Shown one piece after another: positions 8,043-15,844 of a stretch of 64,000 bases of DNA. The DNA is from Dorea longicatena (GTDB taxonomy: Bacteria > Bacillota > Clostridia > Lachnospirales > Lachnospiraceae), in contig NZ_CP102280.1 in NCBI RefSeq assembly GCF_025150085.1, forward strand, positions 821,001-885,000, read 5' to 3'. Under the pieces are notes generated by a model. That model saw only the letters and a program-made list of their open reading frames with translations. It searched no databases and was not told where the DNA came from. Within the stretch, counting starts at the first letter, position 1; every line of letters begins with the position of its first letter. The position numbers were made by a program, and so were the translations under genes.

Positions 8043-10730
8043 ATGAAACACAATTCCAAGCAATTTTTGGCCTTATTTATGGCTGTGTCTATGGCAGTTG
8101 CACCGGTATCGGGAGTGTATGCGGAAGATCAGAATGCAGCTGTAGAAAATGCTGTGAATGCGAATGTACAGGAGGGCAGTGAAGCGGAGCAGAATGAGAC
8201 TGCTTCGAATGCCGGACAGGCAGAAAGCAGTGTGACGGCGGTTGGAAGTCAGGAAGAAAATAAAGCGGAAACAGCCGGTAAAGGAACAGATACTGCGGAG
8301 GACGAAGACGCGAAGAAGAATGCGGCTCTTGCAAAGCTGTCAGTGGTCAGTGGAACAACCGGTGAACTGAAAGACGGAACATATAAAGTAGAGGCAAAAG
8401 TAGGCGGATCATCCAGAACAAGTATCACCTGTGAAAAAGTGGAAGTAAAGGATGGAAAAGCGACTGCCAGAATCGTATTTTCAAGTGCCGGATATCCAAA
8501 ACTGTGGGTAAATGTAAATGGCACTGTAAAAGAATATGAAAAAAGAACAGACAGTGCAGCAGGAACCAGCGCATTTGATATTCCGGCTGATATTAATAAA
8601 GAGATGAATGTGATCGGATATGTGGAAAAGATGGGATCCTATACAGAATATAAGCTAAACATCAACATTTCCAAAGATACAGAGCCGACAACACCGGAAG
8701 CTCCGGAACAGACGGTTATCACAGGTGTAAGCTTCAGTGAAGGAACGGAACTCAGTATGAAGACGGGAGAAGTTAAGAACCTGACGCTTAAGTTTACACC
8801 GGCATTATCAGCAGAAGAGACAGCACCGGATATGACATGGACTTCTTCTGATCCGGAGGTTGTAACGGTTGAAAAATCCGGATCACAGGCTAAGCTGACT
8901 GCAATGAAAGCAGGAACTGCAGAGGTAACAGCAACATTTAATAACTCTGAAGGTACAGAGATTAAAGCCACATGTAAGGTAACGGTAACAGCACAGGAAA
9001 CAGAAAATAAGACCCTGACAGACGGAAACTATCAGGTGAATGCCGAAGCCGGTGGAAAGATGATCCGTGTCACAAACTGTGTAATGACGGTAAAGAATGG
9101 ACAGATGACGGCAGCAGTAACATTGAGCGGACGGGGATATAACAGAATCTATCTGGGAGATGTAAAAGACGCGCCGAACGATGAAAGTAACTGGATACTT
9201 CCAGATTCGCTTCTTGCAGAGCAGTATACATTCCAGATTCCGGTAGAGAAACTGGATGAGGTAATGACGATTGCCGTTCATACAACGAAGAGTAATAAAT
9301 GGGATACCAGAACACTGACATTCCATTCAGAAGGCATGACTAAGATTGCGGACAGCAATCATGGAAATGCTTCGAATGGCAATAACGGAAGCAATGGATC
9401 GCTGACACCGGGCGGAAATAATAACAACCCGGGAAATACTTCCAATGGAAATAACTCAGGAAGTACAGGAAGCAATAACGGAAATACAGGAAATAATACA
9501 ACAAACAATGGAAAACCGGACAAAGAATCAAAATACGAATCAGATCTGAACAAATCAACAGCCAGAGTTAACAGTGCCACAGGCTTAAAAGATGGTGTAT
9601 ACACACCGGACAGCTTCTCATGGTCAGGTGGAACCGGAAAGGTAAGAATCAGCTGTAGTAAGGTAACAGTTACCGGTGGCCAGGCATATGCAACGATCAC
9701 ATTCAGCAGTACGCATTACCAGTACGTGAAAGCCAATGGAAATGTATATTATCCAAGTTCCAAAACAGGAAGCTCTACTTCCTTTGTAATTCCGGTGGAA
9801 CTGAATAAGAATAATACGATTGTAGGTATGACAACAGCCATGTCTGCAGCACATGAGATTAAGTATACGATTTTTGTATACATTGCGGAAGCAGCAAAAG
9901 CAAATGCATCAACAAGAGCTAATGGAAAAGAAATTACCGTGATTGGTGTAAATGGCAGTGACAGCAGTAAGACGGCAGCTGCAAGTAAGAAACTGGATGA
10001 AGTAGCACCTGAGATCATCGGCCTGGAATATCAGTCAGAGACAAAAGCCGAGCATGCGAAATATTTCAAAATCTATCATTATGATCAGGGGATCACACTT
10101 CTGGAAATTGATATGAGCAAAAAGACGGGAAGAAAAGCAGCCGGTAAGAAATGGAAACAGTCTTCGGATACAAGCGGACTGAATCCTGCAGAGCAGGAGC
10201 AGGCAGCACTGTATCTGAACAAAGTTGTAAAATATCTGATCGTTCCGGAAAATGCAGAGATTCCTGCAGGACTTGATAAGGAAGTTATCGTGGTGAGACA
10301 GCCGGCAGATCATATCTATGCAGGAACCAATAAGATCATTTCCAAGATAGCCAAACTGGGACAGACTGATAAAGTGACGGCAGTTGGTGTAAAGAAAAAG
10401 AAGTGTAAGAATGAGACTATCAAAGAAAAGATGGAAAAGAAAGAAATCATTTACACAGGTAAATCCGGCAAATTAAATTATAAGAAACTGGTAAAAAATA
10501 AATGTGATCTGGCACTCCTTTCTTCCGGTATCCTGCCGAAAAAAGGAAGTAGTAAGAAAGCTGCCAGAAAGAAAATGAAAGCTTATCAGAAGATGACCGA
10601 GAAGATGACGCTTCTTGAGATGCCTGTGATCGTTGACCGTTCAAAAGATGAAAAGGGAAAAGATGCAAAGAAAGAATGGGAAAAAGTCTATCAGGTAATC
10701 CTCGGATGTGAAGATCAGAGTGCAGAATAA
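8043..10730 (+). CDS. Large secreted protein: three repeated beta-rich domains, a BIG2-like domain and half of a substrate-binding fold
   Basis: An 895-residue exported protein and first gene of a B12-riboswitch operon. The signal peptide spans about 1-27 (VSGVYA before EDQ), without lipobox, followed by an acidic Ala/Glu-rich stretch (28-95). A roughly 105-residue domain occurs three times (107-210, 322-428, 513-617), each starting DG(T/N/V)Y and having a V-x-V-(K/T)-x-G-(K/Q) strand turn, one cysteine (130, 346, 538) and an (F/Q)xIP strand; the pattern recalls NEAT domains but is not proven. A bacterial Ig-like BIG2 domain lies at 224-316 and an Asn/Gly/Ser linker at 438-495. The C-terminus (652-890) matches the N-terminal lobe of the next gene's binding protein, sharing YLIVPE, QPxDHIY and CDLA, but the second lobe is absent. 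No LPXTG or membrane anchor. A corrinoid-capture role is inference. Confidence 0.75.
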   Translation: MKHNSKQFLALFMAVSMAVAPVSGVYAEDQNAAVENAVNANVQEGSEAEQNETASNAGQAESSVTAVGSQEENKAETAGKGTDTAEDEDAKKNAALAKLSVVSGTTGELKDGTYKVEAKVGGSSRTSITCEKVEVKDGKATARIVFSSAGYPKLWVNVNGTVKEYEKRTDSAAGTSAFDIPADINKEMNVIGYVEKMGSYTEYKLNINISKDTEPTTPEAPEQTVITGVSFSEGTELSMKTGEVKNLTLKFTPALSAEETAPDMTWTSSDPEVVTVEKSGSQAKLTAMKAGTAEVTATFNNSEGTEIKATCKVTVTAQETENKTLTDGNYQVNAEAGGKMIRVTNCVMTVKNGQMTAAVTLSGRGYNRIYLGDVKDAPNDESNWILPDSLLAEQYTFQIPVEKLDEVMTIAVHTTKSNKWDTRTLTFHSEGMTKIADSNHGNASNGNNGSNGSLTPGGNNNNPGNTSNGNNSGSTGSNNGNTGNNTTNNGKPDKESKYESDLNKSTARVNSATGLKDGVYTPDSFSWSGGTGKVRISCSKVTVTGGQAYATITFSSTHYQYVKANGNVYYPSSKTGSSTSFVIPVELNKNNTIVGMTTAMSAAHEIKYTIFVYIAEAAKANASTRANGKEITVIGVNGSDSSKTAAASKKLDEVAPEIIGLEYQSETKAEHAKYFKIYHYDQGITLLEIDMSKKTGRKAAGKKWKQSSDTSGLNPAEQEQAALYLNKVVKYLIVPENAEIPAGLDKEVIVVRQPADHIYAGTNKIISKIAKLGQTDKVTAVGVKKKKCKNETIKEKMEKKEIIYTGKSGKLNYKKLVKNKCDLALLSSGILPKKGSSKKAARKKMKAYQKMTEKMTLLEMPVIVDRSKDEKGKDAKKEWEKVYQVILGCEDQSAE

Positions 10731-10821
10731 GGGTTATATAAGATGACCAGAATGCGGATCGCATAAAATGATCGGAATGCAGACAAAATATCATGTAATC
10801 AGAAAAAAAGTGGAGAAAAGA

Positions 10822-12027
10822 ATGAAAAAGAGAACATATCGCTTGTTGTGTATACTTGCAAGTACAGTGCTTCTGGTAACAGGAGCACTGACTGGATGCA
10901 GTAGTTCAGGAAAATCGGGTGTGTCTAAAGGAGACGGAACACAGCAGACAGAAGAAAACGGGGCAGAAGAAAAGAAAGCTCCGAAGATAGACGGACTGAA
11001 GTATCAGAAGACGATGCAGTTAAAATATGCCACAGGTTTTGATGTTTACTATTATAAAGGTGGATATAAATTACTGGATGTGCATGATGACAGACAGTAT
11101 CTGATCGTTCCGGAAGGAAAGAAGAAACCGGCAGATCTGGATAAAGATATTGTGGTATTAAAACAGCCGCTGGATCACATTTATCTTGCGGCAACATCGG
11201 CAATGGCACTGTTCGATTCGATGGATGGCCTGGACAGTATCCGGATGTCAGGCGCACAGGCTTCAGACTGGTATATTGATAATGCGAAAAAAGCTATGGA
11301 GGAAGGCCGGATATTGTTCGCCGGAAAATACAGTGAGCCGGATTATGAGATGCTGGTAGATGAGGATTGTGATCTTGCAATTGAATCAACGATGATCCTG
11401 CATACGCCAAAAGTACAGGAAATGATCGAAGATCTGGATATTCCGGTATTTATCGACCGGTCCAGCTATGAAAGTCATCCGCTTGGCAGAACAGAATGGA
11501 TTAAGGCTTATGCGGCAATGTTGAATAAAGAGGATGTGGCAGATACATTTTTCGAGAAACAGACGAAGGTGATCGAAAACCTGAAAGATTTTAAGAATAC
11601 GGGAAAGACGGTTGCTTATTTCTTTGTTAATGCAGATGGAACAGTGGTCGTAAGAAGCAGTAAAGATTATATTCCGAAGATGATTGATATTGCCGGAGGA
11701 AAATACATTTTTTCAGATCTTAAGAATACAGAAAGCAAGAGTGCTTCGGTAGAATTATCAATGGAAGAATTCTATTCAAAGGCGGAAGAAGCAGACTATC
11801 TGATCTACAATGCAACAATTGACAGTCCGATAAACAGTATTGCAGAGCTGACGGCAAAGAATGAACTGTTTAAGGATTTTAAAGCTGTGAAGAACGGTAA
11901 TGTATGGTGCACCGGCAAATCACTGTATCAGGCAACGGATATAGTCGGTAATCTGATCACGGATATTCATCTGATGCTGACAAATGGAGATGAGAAGGAT
12001 ATGACATTCTTGTACAGGGTAAAATAA
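10822..12027 (+). CDS. btuF: Corrinoid ABC transporter substrate-binding lipoprotein (BtuF-like)
   Basis: A 401-residue lipoprotein of the iron/B12 (TroA-like) binding-protein class. The signal peptide ends in lipobox LTGC with Cys26 as the lipid anchor. The N-lobe (about 53-225) contains YLIVPEGKKKPADLDK and QPLDHIYLAATSAM; the C-lobe (about 255-401) follows a long connecting helix typical of the class. The ATG at 10822 is chosen because a TGGAG site precedes it and it begins the signal peptide; the 18 upstream in-frame codons have no ribosome site. It follows the riboswitch-controlled secreted protein and precedes the permease and ATPase, so cobalamin or another corrinoid is the likely ligand, though family members also bind haem and siderophores. 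Confidence 0.85.
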   Translation: MKKRTYRLLCILASTVLLVTGALTGCSSSGKSGVSKGDGTQQTEENGAEEKKAPKIDGLKYQKTMQLKYATGFDVYYYKGGYKLLDVHDDRQYLIVPEGKKKPADLDKDIVVLKQPLDHIYLAATSAMALFDSMDGLDSIRMSGAQASDWYIDNAKKAMEEGRILFAGKYSEPDYEMLVDEDCDLAIESTMILHTPKVQEMIEDLDIPVFIDRSSYESHPLGRTEWIKAYAAMLNKEDVADTFFEKQTKVIENLKDFKNTGKTVAYFFVNADGTVVVRSSKDYIPKMIDIAGGKYIFSDLKNTESKSASVELSMEEFYSKAEEADYLIYNATIDSPINSIAELTAKNELFKDFKAVKNGNVWCTGKSLYQATDIVGNLITDIHLMLTNGDEKDMTFLYRVK

Positions 12028-12041
12028 TACAGTATAATAAG

Positions 12042-12078
12042 AATCAGGTGGGCAAAAGGAAATGTTCACCTGATTTTT
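12042..12078 (+). terminator. Intra-operon terminator between binding protein and permease genes
   Basis: AATCAGGTG (12042-12050) pairs with CACCTGATT (12067-12075) and is followed by TTT. It lies between the stop of the binding-protein gene and the ribosome site of the permease gene, so it probably reduces downstream expression so that binding proteins outnumber the membrane components. Confidence 0.75.
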
Positions 12079-12098
12079 CATCAAAGGAGAAATATAAC

Positions 12099-13178
12099 GT
12101 GGCAGACACTTATAATCAGAAAACGGATCGGCAGGATACGGCCGGATCTGTTTATCAAAAGGAAATTTTTAAACGGCGTTCCAGATATATTCTGGTATTT
12201 TCTGTATTGACGGCAGCATTTTTGATTGTTACGGTTTTGAATATCAATACAGGAAATGTACATATCTCCTTGCCAGAGATCCTGAAAATACTGGCAAGAC
12301 GGGGAGAGGGCGGAACGGAAGCAAATATTATATGGAAGATACGTCTGCCACGGGTTCTGATGGCAGCAATCCTTGGGGGAGCGTTGTCATTATCTGGATT
12401 CTTACTTCAGACTTTCTTTTCCAATCCGATCGCGGGACCGTTTGTCCTTGGAATTTCGTCCGGAGCGAAGATGATGGTGGCACTGGCAATGATATTCTTT
12501 TTGGAACGCTATGCATTTGTGTCTTCTTATACACTGATTGTTGCGGCATTTATCGGAGCATTGATCTCCACCGGTTTTATTTTACTGCTATCCAGGAAAA
12601 TGAAGCATATGGCCACACTTCTGGTAGGTGGAATCATGATTGGCTACATTTGTTCGGCAATCACAGATTTTGTCGTTACATTTGCAGAGGATTCTGATAT
12701 TGTCAATCTTCATGGATGGTCACAGGGGAGCTTTTCCGGAATGAACTGGAGTAATGTACAGGTAGCGGTGATCGTGATCGGTGTGACGACTGTACTTACA
12801 TTTTTCCTGTCTAAGCCAATCGGTGCTTATCAGCTGGGAGAAGCTTATGCGCAGAGCATGGGAGTGAATATCCGCTTTTTCAGGGTGGCACTGATTCTCT
12901 TGTCCAGTATTCTTTCGGCAAGCGTAACTGCATTTGCAGGTCCGATCTCATTTGTCGGAATAGCGGTTCCATATCTGGTAAAACATGCACTTCGTACATC
13001 GAAACCTTTGGTAGTGATACCAGGAACATTTGTTGGTGGAGCGGTATTCTGTATGATCTGTGATCTGATCGCGAGAATGGCATTTGCACCAATGGAATTG
13101 AATATCAGTACGGTGACTTCGATATTCGGAGCGCCTGTTGTAATCTTCATGATGGTGCGTGGGCAGAAAGGCAGGTAG
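12099..13178 (+). CDS. btuC: Corrinoid/iron-type ABC transporter permease (BtuC-like)
   Basis: A 359-residue FecCD/BtuC-family permease that would form the transmembrane channel of the corrinoid importer. The hydrophobic profile suggests about ten helices. Family motifs include RLPRVLMAAILGGALSLSG (about 84-102), FSNPIAGPFVLGISSGA and the C-terminal FAGPISFVGIAVPYLVKH near the ATPase-coupling helix. The start is the GTG at 12099 with AAGGAG 9 bases upstream. A GTG at 12048 in the same frame is rejected because translation from there would run through the terminator hairpin. The ATPase gene follows after only 3 bases, showing tight coupling. Confidence 0.9.
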   Translation: MADTYNQKTDRQDTAGSVYQKEIFKRRSRYILVFSVLTAAFLIVTVLNINTGNVHISLPEILKILARRGEGGTEANIIWKIRLPRVLMAAILGGALSLSGFLLQTFFSNPIAGPFVLGISSGAKMMVALAMIFFLERYAFVSSYTLIVAAFIGALISTGFILLLSRKMKHMATLLVGGIMIGYICSAITDFVVTFAEDSDIVNLHGWSQGSFSGMNWSNVQVAVIVIGVTTVLTFFLSKPIGAYQLGEAYAQSMGVNIRFFRVALILLSSILSASVTAFAGPISFVGIAVPYLVKHALRTSKPLVVIPGTFVGGAVFCMICDLIARMAFAPMELNISTVTSIFGAPVVIFMMVRGQKGR

Positions 13179-13181
13179 AAG

Positions 13182-14282
13182 ATGACAGAGTATTATATAA
13201 AAATGAAAGATCTCGCAGTGGGATATCAGGGGAATGCGCTGATAAGCGATATTAATCTGAAAATAAAAAAAGGCGAGATCGTGACACTGATCGGTCCCAA
13301 TGGAGCGGGAAAATCTACAATATTAAAAAGCATCACCAGACAGTTAAAGCTGATTGGCGGGGAAGTATACATAGATAGCGAGGAAATCCGTAAACTTTCT
13401 TATAAAGAGATGGCAGTTAAGGCGGCCGTGATGCTGACCGAGAGGATGAAACCAGAATTGATGACCTGTCATGATATTGTAGCGACCGGGCGTTATCCTT
13501 ATACCGGAAGACTTGGAATCTTGTCAAGGGAAGATGAGAGAAAGGTGGATGAGGCATTAGAGGCGGTACATGCACAGGAACTTGGAATCCGTAATTTTCA
13601 GGAAATCAGTGACGGACAGAGGCAGCGGGTGCTGCTTGCCCGGGCTATCTGTCAGGAACCGGAAGTGATGATCCTGGATGAGCCGACCTCTTATCTGGAT
13701 ATCCGTCATAAACTGGAACTGCTGGCAATCTTAAGAAAGATGGCAAAAGAGAACGGAATTACTGTAATTATGTCTCTGCATGAGATTGATCTGGCGCAAA
13801 AAATATCGGATCAGGTTATCTGTGTCAAAGGCGACCGGATTGCCGAATTTGGTGATCCGGAAGAAATATTCACGGAAGCAACAATTCGTGATCTTTATGA
13901 AATCGACAATGGTTATTACGATCCGATATTCGGAAGTGTGGAACTTCCAAAGCCGGAAGGAGAACCGGAAGTTCTGGTATTATCTTCCGGTAAAACAGGA
14001 ATCCCGGTCTACAGAAAACTTCAGAAAGCCGGGATTCCATTTGCCGCCGGAATCCTCTATCCGGGCGAGAGCGACTATCAGCTGGCACGGCTGCTGGCAT
14101 CCGGGATCATCAGCGAAGAGCCATATGAACCGATATCCGATGAGACTTACCAGAGGACATTAGAAGTTATGGAAAGATGCGGAAAAGTGATCAATGCGGG
14201 AGTGAAAGTTGGAAGTATGAACCAAAAGATGGGGGAACTGCTTCGGATTGCGGAGGAGAGAAGGATGTTGGTTTCTATTTAA
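13182..14282 (+). CDS. btuD: Corrinoid/iron-type ABC transporter ATPase with C-terminal extension (BtuD-like)
   Basis: A 366-residue ATPase that powers the importer. The ABC domain (about 1-240) has Walker A GPNGAGKST (38-46), the Q-loop region near 85, signature ISDGQRQR (142-149, with Asp where the consensus LSGGQ has Gly), Walker B VMILDEP (162-168) and switch His200 in SLHEID. Residues 255-366 form an extra domain (EVLVLSSGKTGIPVYRKL onward, about 110 residues) absent from minimal BtuD/FhuC proteins of about 255 residues; its role is unknown. The gene starts 3 bases after the permease. Its last codons lie inside a giant inverted repeat shared with the end of aroA, so the proteins end in MLVSI and NSVSI. 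Confidence 0.88.
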   Translation: MTEYYIKMKDLAVGYQGNALISDINLKIKKGEIVTLIGPNGAGKSTILKSITRQLKLIGGEVYIDSEEIRKLSYKEMAVKAAVMLTERMKPELMTCHDIVATGRYPYTGRLGILSREDERKVDEALEAVHAQELGIRNFQEISDGQRQRVLLARAICQEPEVMILDEPTSYLDIRHKLELLAILRKMAKENGITVIMSLHEIDLAQKISDQVICVKGDRIAEFGDPEEIFTEATIRDLYEIDNGYYDPIFGSVELPKPEGEPEVLVLSSGKTGIPVYRKLQKAGIPFAAGILYPGESDYQLARLLASGIISEEPYEPISDETYQRTLEVMERCGKVINAGVKVGSMNQKMGELLRIAEERRMLVSI

Positions 14283-14555
14283 TCATCATGGCGGCTTCCC
14301 CCGGTCCTGAATAAAAGTATGGGAGTGATTTCTGTGCTGATTCGATCATGGAGTAACTCTAGAGCAACAAAATTGTCCTAAAAGCAGCCTTGAAAAAATC
14401 AAAGCTCGACATTCGTCTCAGACAATGATTTTTCCAAGGCTAACGGTCAATTTTATTACTCAAGAGTTACTAACCATGACCTCATATGCACAGAAATCAC
14501 TCCCATACTTTTATTCAGTCACGTTTTCGCATGCCATAATAATTAAATAGAAACC
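14270..14555. repeat. Giant imperfect inverted repeat (about 286 bases) across two convergent gene ends
   Basis: Outer arms 14270-14292 and 14533-14555 match over 23 bases with two differences and include the last coding codons and stops of both the ATPase and aroA. Middle arms 14308-14337 and 14488-14517 are a perfect 30-bp complement. Inner pairing continues: TCATGG and AGTAACTCT against AGAGTTACT and CCATGA (14346-14360 with 14463-14479), and GCCTTG/CAAGGC segments (14387-14401 with 14426-14440), around a roughly 24-base loop. There is no transposase. It could act as a bidirectional transcription barrier or be a MITE-like insertion. Confidence 0.85.
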
Positions 14556-15844
14556 GAATTCAACGTCGCATAAAACTCCGGATAAGACACATCCACGCAC
14601 TGACTATCCACTATCTGCGTTTCACCGTCAGATGCAAGTCCCGCAACCGAGAATGCCATTGCGATCCGGTGATCAAGGTAGCTTTGAATAGAAGCACCAT
14701 TTAAATGTCCGGTACCTTCAATGATCATGCCGTCATCGGTTGGTGTAATAACAGCTCCCATCGCTTTTAATCCTGCAGTGACAGTATCGATTCGGTTCGT
14801 TTCTTTTACCTTTAACTCAGCTGCATCTCTGATGACTGTCTGACCATCTGCAAAGGCTGCCATAATTGCGATCATCGGAATCTCGTCGATCAGAGTCGGG
14901 ATGATATCACCCTCGATTACAGTTCCTTTTAAGTGGCTGTAGCGGACAAGAAGATCAGCACGGCTTTCGCCGCCCTCGATTGTCTGGCTGACGGTTTCGA
15001 TATCGGCTCCCATGGCTTTGCAGACTTTTAAGAAACCGGCACGTGTGAAGTTGGTTCCTACATTTTTAACAAGAAGCTCGGAACCAGGAACTAACAGTGC
15101 GGCCGCAATAAAGTAAGCAGCAGAAGAGATATCGCCAGGAACACAGATCTGTTGTCCGTAAAGTTCTTTGCATGGTTCTACATGTGCAGTGGCAGTTCCG
15201 TCTGTATGAAGATCTGTGGCAACGTATGCGCCGAATCCCTGAAGCATAAGTTCCGTATGATTACGGGAAAGAGCAGGTTCTGTAACAGAAGTAGGACTGT
15301 CTGCATAAAGTCCGGCTAACAGAACTGCCGATTTTACCTGGGCAGAGGCAACCGGTGACTGGTAATGAATACCATGCAGAGCACCAGGTCTTATGTGAAG
15401 CGGGGCGCATCCGTTGTCGTTGAGACTTCTGATATGTGCTCCCATGGTGTTAAGTGGTGTCATAATGCGCTTCATTGGTCTGGAGTTCAAAGAATCATCG
15501 CCGGATAATGTAGTCGCAAAATTTTGCCCGGACAAAATTCCGGAGATCAGGCGGGTTGTAGTTCCGCTGTTTCCTACATTTAAAGTAGAAGCCGGGGCGG
15601 TCAGGCCGCGCAGACCTTTCCCGTGTACCAGGATACTGGATGGTTTTCTTTCAATCTCAACACCCATTTTACGGAAACAGTCAATCGTGGAAAGACAGTC
15701 GGCTCCTTCCAGAAAATGAGTGATCTCTGTGGTTCCAAGCGCAATGGAACCTAACATAATGGAACGATGTGAGATGGATTTGTCTCCCGGTATGGTTACT
15801 TCTCCTTTTAATCCCCTTGTGGGTGCAATTGTTCTAACGCTCAT
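14543..15844 (-). CDS. aroA: 3-phosphoshikimate 1-carboxyvinyltransferase (EPSP synthase) AroA
   Basis: A 433-residue enzyme of the shikimate pathway that transfers the enolpyruvyl group of PEP to shikimate 3-phosphate. Hallmarks are GDKSISHRSIMLG (20-32), the PEP-binding loop LNVGNSGTTTRL, SRPMKRI (a phosphate-binding Arg), and the C-terminal LKVKETNRID and DHRIAMAFSVA motifs. The ATG at 15844 overlaps the end of tyrA by 11 bases, so the two are co-transcribed. The last codons and stop lie in the giant inverted repeat, so the terminus SVSI may have been shaped by that element. Length is normal for the family. Confidence 0.96.
   Translation of the reverse strand: MSVRTIAPTRGLKGEVTIPGDKSISHRSIMLGSIALGTTEITHFLEGADCLSTIDCFRKMGVEIERKPSSILVHGKGLRGLTAPASTLNVGNSGTTTRLISGILSGQNFATTLSGDDSLNSRPMKRIMTPLNTMGAHIRSLNDNGCAPLHIRPGALHGIHYQSPVASAQVKSAVLLAGLYADSPTSVTEPALSRNHTELMLQGFGAYVATDLHTDGTATAHVEPCKELYGQQICVPGDISSAAYFIAAALLVPGSELLVKNVGTNFTRAGFLKVCKAMGADIETVSQTIEGGESRADLLVRYSHLKGTVIEGDIIPTLIDEIPMIAIMAAFADGQTVIRDAAELKVKETNRIDTVTAGLKAMGAVITPTDDGMIIEGTGHLNGASIQSYLDHRIAMAFSVAGLASDGETQIVDSQCVDVSYPEFYATLNSVSI

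Noticed and set aside
12048..12101. GTG 12048 as the permease start
   Set aside because: The hairpin terminator 12042-12078 lies inside it and the AAGGAG site at 12084 serves GTG 12099.
14270..14555. Insertion sequence
   Set aside because: Long inverted repeat but no open frame for a transposase inside 286 bases; treated as a palindromic or MITE-like element.
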